A DNA stretch of 64,000 nt from Paenibacillus tundrae (GCF_036884255.1 NZ_CP145605.1:1736001-1800000), one strand, 5' to 3'. Numbered from the stretch's first letter, positions 28,894 to 38,159 are shown. Numbers and translations are program-made. Notes: generated from the sequence alone by a model not told the origin.

Positions 28894-30665
28894 AGCCAAG
28901 AGGCATTGTATTTAAGCTGTTTGTGGCAAACCTGGTATTCTATATCGTTTTCTTTGCAGCAGTTGTGGCCGGGCATTTCTGGTTCTTCGAACGTTTCTAC
29001 CAGCATGAGCGAACGACTGAACTCGGTAAAAAGTTAGCCTCCTTCGCTTCGGATTACACCCAGCAGAAATGGCCTGCTGAGAAGACACCAACCGTTATGG
29101 GCAGCTTCATTACGCAAAATCATGTGCAAATGGCGATTCTGGATACAGACGGAGAGGTTCGTTACGATAACCCGTTCCGCATTCAACTGAGTACAGACGC
29201 AGGGCAGCCGTTATCCATTGCAGTCTCCTTTTTTCCGGATATGTCCGCATTGACGGCATATGGCTTGCAGCCTGGCGATCGCATAACGGTACAGGGAGAG
29301 TACTATGTGGAGCAAGGGCATTCGTTATTCTCTCCCTATGTCATTCGTAAGAATGGCTCCCCTGAAGTAGGATCACTACCGTATAATGCGAATCGAGAAG
29401 GCGTTATCGAGGTGAGCGGAACGATTGATTCTCTATTGTTGCCAGCACCCGGACAGTGGAATAACAGAGAAGGCATTATGGCTGCTGCGCTTAAGGTATG
29501 GTTCCCTCTGCCAGCCGAGTATAACGAGCAGGTGAACCGGGGAGAAGCGTTTCATATGGAGTGGAAGGAGCCCATTAGCGGGGTACATAATCTCGTGTTT
29601 GTCCAGCCCATCCTACGTGATGGTAAGGTGATCGAGTATTTATTTGCATTAACACCGTTAACCCAGCTTGGCGAGGCATTTGGCGCACTTGAAGTGTATT
29701 ATGCCTTTTTCAGTATTACCGGGGCGTTGCTGCTTATTGTGGTTCTTTCGTTTTTATTCTCCAAAATGGTCTCGCGCCCGCTATTACAGCTGAACCGAAA
29801 CGCGGCACGTATGGCGAAGCTTGATTTCACTGCGATCTCTTCTATTGAAAGTAAAGACGAACTGGGAAGTCTGTCAGAGAGCTTGGTCAGCCTTTCTTCG
29901 AATCTGGATCGCACATTGAAGGAACTTCAATTGACGAATGAGAAGCTAGTACTGGAGATGGAATACAAGAGTAAAATGGAAGAGTTGCAAAAGCGCTTTG
30001 TTTCCGATGCATCTCATGAGCTCAAGACACCGATTAGTGTGGTGAAGGGGTATGCCGAAGGGCTTCTGGACCAGATCGCCGAAAATAAAAGAGAGCGATA
30101 CATCCGTACCATTTTACGAGAAGCGGATCGGATGGAGAAATTAGTGCTAGACATGTTGGAGCTTACTCGGCTGGAAGCCGGAGCAGTGAAGTTACATGGT
30201 GAGTTATTCTCGGTGAATGAACTTGCATTAGAGTCCATGGAGAAGATGAAGCAGCTTGCGAAGGCGAAGCGCATGGAGATTCAAATTCAGGGAGATCGGA
30301 ACGTGCACGCTTGGGCGGATCCCGAGAAAATTGAACAGGTACTCCTGAACTATCTCAGTAATGCTATTCGTAACGGTACGGAAGGAAGCCCAATTCAGAT
30401 TCTTATCCAGCATGATGTACAGAAGCAGAATGTCTGTGTATCGGTAGAAAATGAGGGGTCAACTATTGCAGAGCATGAATTATCCCTGATATGGGATCGT
30501 TTCTATCGGGAAGAGGATGCTCGCAGTCGCCAAGCAGGGGGAACCGGTCTAGGATTATCCATCGTGAAGGAAATTATGCAATTACACCAGCAATCGTACG
30601 GGGCTGTGAATACGCCTAATGGAGTCAGATTTTATTTTACATTAAATGTTCCATTGGAGGGGTGA
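28890..30665 (+). CDS. Sensor histidine kinase
   Basis: Membrane kinase of 591 residues, partner of the preceding regulator (ATGA overlap). An N-terminal helix (about 9-28), a long extracytoplasmic sensor of about 230 residues, a second helix near 273-292, a HAMP domain, HisKA with H376 in SDASHELKTP, and HATPase with the N box (LLNYLSNAIRNGTEG) and a GTGLGLS G2 box. Because the promoter overlaps a Fur box, the system may respond to iron limitation or to a siderophore-related cue; that is an inference. Confidence 0.92.
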   Translation: MKPRGIVFKLFVANLVFYIVFFAAVVAGHFWFFERFYQHERTTELGKKLASFASDYTQQKWPAEKTPTVMGSFITQNHVQMAILDTDGEVRYDNPFRIQLSTDAGQPLSIAVSFFPDMSALTAYGLQPGDRITVQGEYYVEQGHSLFSPYVIRKNGSPEVGSLPYNANREGVIEVSGTIDSLLLPAPGQWNNREGIMAAALKVWFPLPAEYNEQVNRGEAFHMEWKEPISGVHNLVFVQPILRDGKVIEYLFALTPLTQLGEAFGALEVYYAFFSITGALLLIVVLSFLFSKMVSRPLLQLNRNAARMAKLDFTAISSIESKDELGSLSESLVSLSSNLDRTLKELQLTNEKLVLEMEYKSKMEELQKRFVSDASHELKTPISVVKGYAEGLLDQIAENKRERYIRTILREADRMEKLVLDMLELTRLEAGAVKLHGELFSVNELALESMEKMKQLAKAKRMEIQIQGDRNVHAWADPEKIEQVLLNYLSNAIRNGTEGSPIQILIQHDVQKQNVCVSVENEGSTIAEHELSLIWDRFYREEDARSRQAGGTGLGLSIVKEIMQLHQQSYGAVNTPNGVRFYFTLNVPLEG

Positions 30666-31389
30666 ACCTATTAAAGCACAGAACTATAAAATCGTACCAA
30701 CACCTAATGACACGTTCCAATTATATGTTAATGGTCAATTGATCTCTCAAAATCTGTACGATCTGGGCGCAGAACTCAATATGATTCAAATTGATGTGTG
30801 TGAACATTGTTTTTACCCCGGATGCTCGTATTCGGGATATGTAGAGGTTCTGGATCTCGGTGAATATGTTGTTTGGAAAGAACCACTCCGTAATCAATAT
30901 TCATCTTTGAACCGAGAATTTATGGCGGCCTCGGGCATTCGATATGGAAGTTTATTTTGGAGTCGAGAATTATACACGGCATTGCAGCAAGAGATCCAAT
31001 CCTTAGGGAGAACAGTACATGTGGATGGAGAGCGTTATTTGATGAGTGAGGATGTCTATGATCTGTGGAGAATCAATGGTTCAAGATCATATTCACCAGA
31101 ACGGCATGATACGTTTTCGCTCGCGACACTATTGGAGAACCAGATTGGGATGTACGCAGAAGATTTGACGGAAGAAGAATGCAGGGCTTGGTTTAATGAA
31201 GCGAAGAAACAGCGAACAGTGCCGAATCGTCAGGTCATTCGAGTTCAAGAAATCAATCATACCATGAAGAAAATCGTGATGATGTTCGACCAACCTGTAT
31301 ACAGAGAATGGGATTGCTTATATATTGATGGGAGAGCGTTGTATTACAATGTGGGAGAAGGTGTGGTTACGAGTATTGCAACGACTTAG
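30646..31389 (+). CDS. Cys-containing protein of unknown function
   Basis: Soluble protein of 239-247 residues with no family I recognise. An N-terminal block TPNDTFQLYVNGQLI is followed by CEHCFYPGC near residues 53-61, a possible metal site, and a C-terminal strand-rich part. The start is ambiguous. ATG at 30646 lies inside the kinase gene without a ribosome site, whereas GGAGGGG (30656-30662) points with a 7-nt gap to an in-frame ATT at 30670. It overlaps the kinase gene end by 20 nt if ATG is used, so it may be co-transcribed with the two-component system. Confidence 0.72.
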   Translation: MFHWRGEPIKAQNYKIVPTPNDTFQLYVNGQLISQNLYDLGAELNMIQIDVCEHCFYPGCSYSGYVEVLDLGEYVVWKEPLRNQYSSLNREFMAASGIRYGSLFWSRELYTALQQEIQSLGRTVHVDGERYLMSEDVYDLWRINGSRSYSPERHDTFSLATLLENQIGMYAEDLTEEECRAWFNEAKKQRTVPNRQVIRVQEINHTMKKIVMMFDQPVYREWDCLYIDGRALYYNVGEGVVTSIATT

Positions 31390-31431
31390 TGTCATATTGG
31401 GTGTGTGATCAAGTTATAAGGAGGACTACCT

Positions 31432-32001
31432 GTGGAATTAAGACCAATCACATCAATCACGATGGATGAATTTGCTCAGCTCGGACATTTTGGATACGTC
31501 TCCACACGTAAATTGGAATGTTCAAGAGAAGAGACGGAGATACCTTACTCTTACTCCGTACGACTCCATCTCATTGATGTAGATCCGCCGTATGTGAAGG
31601 AAGAAATGAATGATGAAGAGGATCTGGAGCGATATAACCAGCTTGTTACAATGGGGTATTCGTATGGGGTATATGTCGATCAGCAGTTAGTAGCACTTGC
31701 GATTGCTGAGCCTCAATACTGGAATAATACGTTGTTAATCTGGCATCTTCAGGTTCATGAGCGTCATCAGCGGAAAGGGTACGGCAAGATTCTTATCGAT
31801 AAGATGGCCGAATTGGCTAGAGACAACGGGTTACGAGCGGTGACGGTCGAGACGCAAAATACCAATGTAGCCGCTGTACAGTTCTATATGCAATGCGGAT
31901 TTCAGATCGAAGGAATTGACCTCTCACTATACTCCAATAACGATACAGGAAGTGAAGAGGTCGCATTGTATATGCGTAGGAAGATTCCACAGCATGAATA
32001 A
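31432..32001 (+). CDS. GNAT family N-acetyltransferase
   Basis: Acetyltransferase of 189 residues starting at GTG 31432, behind AAGGAGG. Motif A is RHQRKGYGKILIDKM near residue 110 and motif B is NTNVAAVQFYMQCGFQIEGIDL near 143-164, the layout of streptothricin-acetyltransferase-like GNATs. The substrate is not known. It is part of a run of short genes in one direction from 30.6 to 33.9 kb. Confidence 0.9.
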   Translation: MELRPITSITMDEFAQLGHFGYVSTRKLECSREETEIPYSYSVRLHLIDVDPPYVKEEMNDEEDLERYNQLVTMGYSYGVYVDQQLVALAIAEPQYWNNTLLIWHLQVHERHQRKGYGKILIDKMAELARDNGLRAVTVETQNTNVAAVQFYMQCGFQIEGIDLSLYSNNDTGSEEVALYMRRKIPQHE

Positions 32002-32019
32002 CTAGAAGGAGTTGCAACG

Positions 32020-32547
32020 TTGAAGGATTACGACAAGGGAAAGGTAAGGCTGAGATGGTACGAATACATAAGCATTCATTCATTTAGCTTAATATTACTA
32101 GTGATATTTTTGAGTTTAATTAATGTAGAGCCAGAAGATCTCAAAGATTTCATTGAGTTATTCGTTCAGGTCAATATCACCGGCGCATTAGCCATTGCGG
32201 CACTTGTGGCCAGCATTGGTACCTTTAGGTGGGACCACTATATCAAAGGATTAAAAGAGGAAGGCATGTTATCTAAAAGATTTAGAAAAAACTATATTTT
32301 TAAGAATGCTAAAAATCCATTGTATCTTATTTTATTTATGATCAGTACCTTTATTCTTCTAAGCATTGTGACGTTAATTGCTAGTGTGTTCCTTGGTGAA
32401 AGTGAAGTATCCATTCTAACAGTAGATATTAATATTGCACACGTTGTTAGATGGGCATGTCTTAGTCTGGTTGCAATCAACTTAGCCTTGAGTATTGTTA
32501 TGATTCAGTATTCACTGAAATATATGAAAGAGCTTCTCTATAGATAG
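32020..32547 (+). CDS. Membrane protein, unknown function
   Basis: Protein of 175 residues starting at TTG 32020, behind AAGGAG. Four membrane helices are suggested (about 18-36, 48-70, 105-125, 140-162), with a charged loop between the second and third. It starts 18 nt after the GNAT gene, so it is probably in the same transcript. No family recognised. Confidence 0.65.
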   Translation: MKDYDKGKVRLRWYEYISIHSFSLILLVIFLSLINVEPEDLKDFIELFVQVNITGALAIAALVASIGTFRWDHYIKGLKEEGMLSKRFRKNYIFKNAKNPLYLILFMISTFILLSIVTLIASVFLGESEVSILTVDINIAHVVRWACLSLVAINLALSIVMIQYSLKYMKELLYR

Positions 32548-32577
32548 AGGATAGCATTGAATTAGGAGCGAAGAAAT

Positions 32578-32943
32578 ATGGGACAGAAGCAGTTCTGGTT
32601 TTATATCCAACGAGAGATGACCGATTTTATCCAAGACGTCAACTTGTTCAGTGGCTTGGATGATTCTCATCGAGATTATGAAGATACATGGGAATGGTAC
32701 GAATATGGCTCAAGCGACCTAAGTAATACAGAGGTGTATATCAATATTTCAAGAGCGCACAACGGGGAGCAAGCTAGTTACGAATGTCCGGTCAGGTTAA
32801 AGTATCATAACTCAGAGGTAGAGGTTCATACGGTTGGATTAGGGATTTCAATAGAATTAGGTGTGAAAGTATATTATGGTCAAGTCGCCTATGAAGGCGG
32901 GAATCAGTATACATATCAAGAGGAGCTTAGTTGGGGAGCATAA
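32578..32943 (+). CDS. Hypothetical protein
   Basis: Small soluble protein of 121 residues, acidic, with aromatic clusters (DYEDTWEWYEY) and strand-like repeats. TTAGGAGCG precedes the ATG. No motif or family is recognised. Tight spacing with the genes on both sides suggests one transcript. Confidence 0.6.
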   Translation: MGQKQFWFYIQREMTDFIQDVNLFSGLDDSHRDYEDTWEWYEYGSSDLSNTEVYINISRAHNGEQASYECPVRLKYHNSEVEVHTVGLGISIELGVKVYYGQVAYEGGNQYTYQEELSWGA

Positions 32944-32965
32944 ACAAGAAGCGGAGGTAGTGAAG

Positions 32966-33484
32966 ATGAGCAGTATTACGCTAAAACAACTCTCGACCCA
33001 GGAACAAGCAGCCATGTTGGATCGTGAGTTCGTTAATCATTTTCCATGGTATCGTTCAGGAAATTACTTTGCGAAGTGTTTGGAAGAGAATGTACAAGGA
33101 ACGCGAGTAACCCTATTGGCATTCTGTAATGAGGTACTTGCAGGAGCTTGCCACCTGTTACATCACTCGGAGTATCCGTTTTTCAACATCGAAAATATTC
33201 CCGAAATCAATGATCTCAACGTATTTCCTGAATTCAGAAGAAAGAAAATTGCCAGCGCGTTACTCGATGAGATGGAGAACATTGCAGCCCGAGATTACAC
33301 ACGTATTGGACTCGGCGTAGGGTTGTATCAAGATTATGGCAATGCCCAAATGATGTATACCAAGCGTGGTTATGTCATGGATGGGAAAGGGATCATGTAT
33401 AAGAATGTTCAAGTGGTACCTGGACAACCGGTGATGGTAGATGATGAATTATTGCTGTATTTAGTGAAGGACTTGGGCATATAG
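32966..33484 (+). CDS. GNAT family N-acetyltransferase
   Basis: Acetyltransferase of 172 residues. Motif A reads PEFRRKKIASALLDEME near residue 90, followed by LYQDYGNAQMMYTKRGY, the usual motif B. ATG at 32966 is chosen because GGAGG lies 8 nt upstream; an earlier ATG at 32876 lies within the previous gene. The substrate is unknown. Confidence 0.88.
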   Translation: MSSITLKQLSTQEQAAMLDREFVNHFPWYRSGNYFAKCLEENVQGTRVTLLAFCNEVLAGACHLLHHSEYPFFNIENIPEINDLNVFPEFRRKKIASALLDEMENIAARDYTRIGLGVGLYQDYGNAQMMYTKRGYVMDGKGIMYKNVQVVPGQPVMVDDELLLYLVKDLGI

Positions 33485-33544
33485 TGTTGTAAAGGTTAGT
33501 TGCTAAAGTCATATTTTCTCATTTATTTGGGGAGAGTGGTCGTA

Positions 33545-33925
33545 ATGATTGTCATGTCAGAGATCATATTCGCTATGTTGATTGTTGTGGTCATTCTTTT
33601 CCAAGCTGCGTTAGCTGCTGGTGTACCATGGGGCGAATATGCGATGGGTGGGAAATTCCCTGGTCAATACCCCCTATTTATGCGTTTCATTTGTTTGTTT
33701 CAGATCGCCATTCTGGCACTGATCGGAGTCATTGTTTTAAGTAAATCAGGTTCGCTAATGCCTGCATGGTCAGCGTTTGCTGATACAGCGATTTGGTTTA
33801 TCATTGCCTACTTGGTGCTCGGCACGATAATGAATCTTATGACACCAAGTGTGTGGGAACGAAGAATCTGGACACCTGTAACCCTTCTACTTCTTATAAC
33901 GAGTCTAGTCATTGCATTGTCATAA
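33545..33925 (+). CDS. Small membrane protein
   Basis: Protein of 126 residues with four probable membrane helices (about 5-22, 42-60, 75-93, 106-123) and short loops including GVPWGEYAMGGKFPGQY. GGGGAG lies 9 nt before the ATG at 33545, which decides against a TTG at 33500. Family not identified. A terminator follows. Confidence 0.65.
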   Translation: MIVMSEIIFAMLIVVVILFQAALAAGVPWGEYAMGGKFPGQYPLFMRFICLFQIAILALIGVIVLSKSGSLMPAWSAFADTAIWFIIAYLVLGTIMNLMTPSVWERRIWTPVTLLLLITSLVIALS

Positions 33926-33955
33926 GATGTTATGTAGCAATAACATAGCAACGAT

Positions 33956-33990
33956 AGAGCCCTGGCATGTATGCCAAAGGGCTCTTTTCA
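33956..33990 (+). terminator. Terminator
   Basis: AGAGCCC/GGGCTCT stem enclosing TGGCAT/ATGCCA, followed by TTTT. It closes the run of small genes at 30.6-33.9 kb. Confidence 0.82.
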
Positions 33991-34066
33991 TAGTTAATGA
34001 TCCTCATTTATACTAAATGGAAGGTGTGAATATACATAGAGAGAGTCAGGAAGGGGAGACTGTATT

Positions 34067-35119
34067 GTGGTGTGGATCTTTTACTTTGGAGCAGCTATTT
34101 TCATTATCATAGGAGTTGCAGTAGGGCGTAAGCTGAAAGGAAATCGTTCCACAAGAGGCCGAAGAAGGCGTCGGAAGAACATGTACAGAAGTACCAATTT
34201 ACCTCAGAATCTTGGACTACGCAAAGAGATTGCATATAACCAGACCATTCAGAGACTGGAAGCTAGCTTCCAAACACATTTTTATACACATTCTGAAGAT
34301 AAACTTGAATTACGGATGCAACAGGAGCATCCTTACATGAATAAGCTAGAGTATCAGTGGAAGCTGCTAGAGCTCAAGCGGTACTTCATTATGGCTTCGT
34401 TGCTGAAGCAGGTGCCTATGTTCAGTGAACAGGTGGATCAGTTGTGGCATGAAATGCTGATGTTTACAAGATCGTACGCCGATTTTTGTACAGAATTCAT
34501 GGGTGCCATGGTACATCATGAGCCAGCAGTTACTCGCAGTGATACGCCAGGTGCGCGTGCTTGGTTTGACTGGGTATATTGTCAGCTCTTTGAGTTCACT
34601 CCGTATAGTTCCGCGATCTGGGGTGATTTCTTCAGATATCCGTTATCTGGCGACATACAGAAGCTGATTGTACAGGGGAACCGGTCTGAACTGGTGAACC
34701 AGCTTTTCCATGCTAGGCGTACGCAGGAGGAACCTGAGACAGCGCAAGTGGTTACTTACCTAATCGAGCAGTTACAACGATCAGCCAACCTGAACGAGAA
34801 AGAGTTATCTTTTGAAAAGACAGGCTCAGGTACGAGCAATGTGGCTCTTCTCATGGCAAGTGCAATGGTATATTACTCCATACAAGATGAGTCAACGTAT
34901 GAAATGCACATGGAGAGTCTGGAACAAGACATTTTCCCGAGGGAGAAGGCGGCTTCGTCAAGTAGCGGCTGTTCGAGTAGTTCCAGTTGTTATGCAGACC
35001 ATTCCAGCGATCATCACAGTCATTCTTCTGGAGATTCTGATTCTTCTTCAGGCTCATCTTCTTCAGATTCTTCTTGTAGTTCATCCAGTTGCTCGTCTTG
35101 TGGCGGTGGTGGAGATTAA
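34067..35119 (+). CDS. GRDP-like membrane protein with Ser/Cys/His-rich tail
   Basis: Protein of 350 residues starting at GTG 34067 behind AAGGGGAG. One N-terminal membrane helix (about 2-20) and an Arg-rich stop-transfer (RGRRRRRKN) place the rest on one side of the membrane. The central domain has VDQLWHEMLMFTRSYADFC near 125-143 and MVHHEP, a pattern I associate with glycine-rich-domain-containing (DUF1399-like) proteins. The last 60 residues are almost only Ser, Cys, His, Asp and Gly, ending CSSCGGGGD. Such tails could bind metal or be disordered. Function unknown. Confidence 0.75.
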   Translation: MVWIFYFGAAIFIIIGVAVGRKLKGNRSTRGRRRRRKNMYRSTNLPQNLGLRKEIAYNQTIQRLEASFQTHFYTHSEDKLELRMQQEHPYMNKLEYQWKLLELKRYFIMASLLKQVPMFSEQVDQLWHEMLMFTRSYADFCTEFMGAMVHHEPAVTRSDTPGARAWFDWVYCQLFEFTPYSSAIWGDFFRYPLSGDIQKLIVQGNRSELVNQLFHARRTQEEPETAQVVTYLIEQLQRSANLNEKELSFEKTGSGTSNVALLMASAMVYYSIQDESTYEMHMESLEQDIFPREKAASSSSGCSSSSSCYADHSSDHHSHSSGDSDSSSGSSSSDSSCSSSSCSSCGGGGD

Positions 35120-35162
35120 GATAGGGACAATGGAGCAGTGCGGAATGCACGAATCATCAAAA

Positions 35163-35197
35163 GGGCTTTCCCATTTGCGGGAATAGCCCCTTTTTTG
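35163..35197. terminator. Terminator between convergent genes
   Basis: GGGCT.TCCC and GGGA..AGCCC arms followed by TTTTTT on the plus strand and preceded by AAAA for the reverse direction. Confidence 0.8.
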
Positions 35198-35220
35198 GAA
35201 TGGACACTAAAGTGTCCATT

Positions 35221-36189
35221 TTAATGATGATGGTGCGCGTGCGCATCTGGTGCGTCGCCTTTGACGGTGCATAATACCGAACGATCATGCATGTGTTTCT
35301 CAGACTCCACCTGTAAAGTCACATGTTTAATTTCCTTATGCTCCAGCAGATGTTCAATCTTCTGAACCAACATTTCGGATGCATACACATCCATCTTGCC
35401 ATCTACGACAATATGAGCGGTGAGTGCATTCAGGTTGCTGGTAATCGACCATACATGCACATCATGCACACCTTGCACGCCGTCTACGTTTTGGATCGTT
35501 TGTACAAGATCATTCAGATCTACATTCTTAGGTGTACCTTCCATGAGGATATGTAAGGACGATTTGGTAACGAAGAAACCACTGCGTAACACAAGTACAG
35601 CGACAATCACACTCGCTAATGGATCTGCCCAGCCCCAACCGAAGAACATCATGAGCAGAGCTGCAGCAATAGCCCCAACAGAGCCGAGCATATCACTGAT
35701 GACATGTAAGTATGCGCCGCGCATATTCAGATTTTTCTCTGTGTCACTGCCACGCATCATAATCCAGGCAACCAGTATATTAATGAGCAATCCAATCGTA
35801 CTGATGATCAGCATGCCTACGGTTGCTACTTCGGGTGGGTTAATGAAGCGACCAATGGCTTCGTAAAAGATATATAGGGAGATACCGATAAGGGTAATCC
35901 CATTCAGTGTAGCGGCTAGAATCTCAAAACGCCGATATCCGTAGGTTTTACCTGTGTTCACAGCTTTCTCACCAAATGTGAATGCTAACAAAGCAATTCC
36001 CAAGGCAATGGAGTCTGAGAGCATGTGACCTGCATCTGATATTAGTGCCAGGCTGTTCGTTATAAACCCACCAACGGCTTCAACAAACATATACAGGGTA
36101 ATGATGATAAAGGAAATGAGCAGAACTTTCTTGTTGTTGGTGTGTGCGTGATGATGACCATGGTCGTGGTTGTGATGATGTCCAGACAT
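35221..36189 (-). CDS. Cation diffusion facilitator, zinc-type exporter
   Basis: Membrane antiporter of 322 residues of the CDF/CzcD family that exports Zn2+ or similar divalent metals. Six helices are seen with HMLSD (residue 50s) and HVISDMLGS (residues 140s) supplying the H-D/H-D transport site, and a C-terminal cytoplasmic metallochaperone-like domain (about 205-300). Both ends are His-rich (HHHNHDHGHHHAH at the start, HAHHHH at the end). The start at 36189 is set by AGGAGAG. An ArsR-type palindrome about 85 nt upstream suggests metal-inducible expression. Confidence 0.93.
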   Translation of the reverse strand: MSGHHHNHDHGHHHAHTNNKKVLLISFIIITLYMFVEAVGGFITNSLALISDAGHMLSDSIALGIALLAFTFGEKAVNTGKTYGYRRFEILAATLNGITLIGISLYIFYEAIGRFINPPEVATVGMLIISTIGLLINILVAWIMMRGSDTEKNLNMRGAYLHVISDMLGSVGAIAAALLMMFFGWGWADPLASVIVAVLVLRSGFFVTKSSLHILMEGTPKNVDLNDLVQTIQNVDGVQGVHDVHVWSITSNLNALTAHIVVDGKMDVYASEMLVQKIEHLLEHKEIKHVTLQVESEKHMHDRSVLCTVKGDAPDAHAHHHH

Positions 36190-36273
36190 ACGGAATTCTC
36201 TCCTTTTAGAAAAAAAATGTCTCATTAAGAAGCAGTTGATGAAACGTGGAACGACTAATATGATTTAATTATG

Positions 36274-36299
36274 AACATATGAACAACTACTCATATGTT
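36274..36299. promoter_or_regulatory. ArsR/CzrA-type operator-like palindrome
   Basis: Perfect inverted repeat AACATATGA (36274-36282) and TCATATGTT (36291-36299), 8 nt apart. The ATGAACA..TCAT spacing fits sites bound by ArsR/SmtB-family zinc or cobalt repressors, upstream of the CDF gene. No ArsR gene is in the window. Confidence 0.6.
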
Positions 36300-36511
36300 T
36301 TATTTTTTTATTATAAAAGTACCTCATACCAGTGTCAACCCGTTTCATTAGAATTATGAGTTATAAAATGGAAAGTAATTGAGTGAAGTTAGTAAAGCTT
36401 ATGGTATGATTGAGTGAAACATAAGGGAAAAACATGAAAAAATGGGTGTTCGTACATATAGAACGGGATACTAAATCTTAAAGGAAGAGATCGGTTAGGT
36501 GGAGGATATGT

Positions 36512-37045
36512 ATGCAAGATCGACAAAAGAAGATGTGGGTTTGGACAAGTAGTGTAATGTTATGTGCAGTAGCAGTTGGCATCATCATCTATGTTATGAA
36601 CAGTGATGACATGGAGCATAACGGGGGGAACTCAATCACAGCTGATACTACAGCTGTGAATCATACCCTGCCGACTGAAGATGAGGTTCCGTCAGAAGTG
36701 GAAGAAGAAGTAAATATGATCGGAATGATTGAAACAAAAGATAGCAAGAATCTGGATATTTACATGAGTGCTTCAAGAAGCAATAACTTTGGGCAACTTC
36801 CATTCAAGCAAGATGAATCATTCAAAATGGTTGTAACGAGTGAAAAAGTAAACGAACTTGAAATTGGACTTATGTCGATGACTGATGAGCAAATCTATAG
36901 TGAAATTGTAGAATCCGGAACAGGCAGCGTAACGATCAAAGTACCTGAAAGTGGGATGTACCGAATATACGTGAATAATCTATCGCCTGATTCTGTACAA
37001 TTTCAGTTGAAATTAGGGAAGGCGATCGAGGGGCCGATAGATTAA
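36512..37045 (+). CDS. Membrane-anchored extracytoplasmic protein, unknown
   Basis: Protein of 177 residues: basic N-terminus, one membrane helix (about 9-28), an acidic Thr/Glu linker, then a strand-rich domain of about 110 residues outside the cell. GGTGGAGG precedes the ATG. The domain resembles small beta-sandwich pre-peptidase-like folds in pattern (SGMYRIYVNNLSPDSVQFQL), but I cannot assign it. Monocistronic. Confidence 0.65.
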   Translation: MQDRQKKMWVWTSSVMLCAVAVGIIIYVMNSDDMEHNGGNSITADTTAVNHTLPTEDEVPSEVEEEVNMIGMIETKDSKNLDIYMSASRSNNFGQLPFKQDESFKMVVTSEKVNELEIGLMSMTDEQIYSEIVESGTGSVTIKVPESGMYRIYVNNLSPDSVQFQLKLGKAIEGPID

Positions 37046-37124
37046 GCGTTGGCTTTAAGACTCGGTATAGTCTGGGTGCTGTCTGTCTTTCTGTTAACGC
37101 TAACAATAGAGAGGTAGTTAACTC

Positions 37125-38132
37125 ATGAATGAGATTCCATATAAGCTAAACTTTGAGAAATTGTGCAGTGAGCTGGAGCTTGGTGATCTAATAGGAACAC
37201 CTACAGCCATCTCAGGAGGCTTGTTACATAGAACGTATGCCTTAGTAACTAGCCTAGATAAATATGCAGTGAAGGCACTAAATCCTCAAATTATGCTCAG
37301 ACCTGAAGCGGTTACGAATTATAGACAGTCGGAGCGAATTGCGAATAAGCTAGCTGACACTATTGCTGCACAACCTGCCATGATCTTCAATGGTAATGCT
37401 GTGCACCATATTGAGGATCAATACTATCTCGTATTTCAATGGATTGATGGACAGACTTTTCAGTCTATGGATATTACTCCACTTCATTGCGAACAGATAG
37501 GTACGATCCTCGGACAGATTCATAGAACGGATTGTTCTTCGATTCTTGATACAAGTCTTCAGCCGGCCAAACAATTAGAGATCGACTGGAACGGTTATGT
37601 GAAACGAGGTCTACACGAAAATATAGAATGGGCTCCGCTATTGGAAAACCATGCGCACAAGCTCTATGAGTGGACGGCAAAGGCTAACACTGCTTCAACA
37701 ATACTCAGCGTAGATCAGGTAATCAGTCACCGGGATCTAGAGCCCAAAAATGTCATGTGTCGTCATAATAAACCTATTATTATTGATTGGGAATCTGCGG
37801 GACGGATTAATCCGCTGCATGATCTCGTTGAAACTGCAATCTATTGGTCTGTGCTTGATACGGGCATTGTCAGTCAAGTTAAATTCATGGCATTTGTCCG
37901 TGCATATCGGAAGCAAGCAGGTGAACCAAAGGCCGATTGGGGCATGGTGTTGAATCATGGTTATGAAGGCAAGTTAGCATGGTTGGAATATAGCTTGAAG
38001 CGATCCTTAAAGATTGAATGCACAGATCAAGCAGAACAACAGCTGGGAACATCTCAAGTCAGTGGAACGTTAGAAAGTTTGCAAAGGTATGAAAATATGA
38101 GTGGTGAGATTGAAGGCTGGCTTAATGCTTGA
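37125..38132 (+). CDS. Aminoglycoside phosphotransferase-like kinase
   Basis: Cytoplasmic kinase-fold protein of 335 residues of the APH/choline-kinase superfamily. The Brenner motif VISHRDLEPKNVM holds the catalytic Asp, and IIIDWESAG is the metal-binding segment that replaces DFG. The N-terminal lobe is compatible with the nucleotide-binding fold (YAVKALNPQ has the ATP-binding Lys). AGAGAGG precedes the ATG. Substrates of such orphans range from antibiotics to small metabolites and cannot be told here. The VOC protein gene follows closely. Confidence 0.87.
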   Translation: MNEIPYKLNFEKLCSELELGDLIGTPTAISGGLLHRTYALVTSLDKYAVKALNPQIMLRPEAVTNYRQSERIANKLADTIAAQPAMIFNGNAVHHIEDQYYLVFQWIDGQTFQSMDITPLHCEQIGTILGQIHRTDCSSILDTSLQPAKQLEIDWNGYVKRGLHENIEWAPLLENHAHKLYEWTAKANTASTILSVDQVISHRDLEPKNVMCRHNKPIIIDWESAGRINPLHDLVETAIYWSVLDTGIVSQVKFMAFVRAYRKQAGEPKADWGMVLNHGYEGKLAWLEYSLKRSLKIECTDQAEQQLGTSQVSGTLESLQRYENMSGEIEGWLNA

Positions 38133-38159
38133 ACATGTCTGAAGAAGGGAGATAAATTC

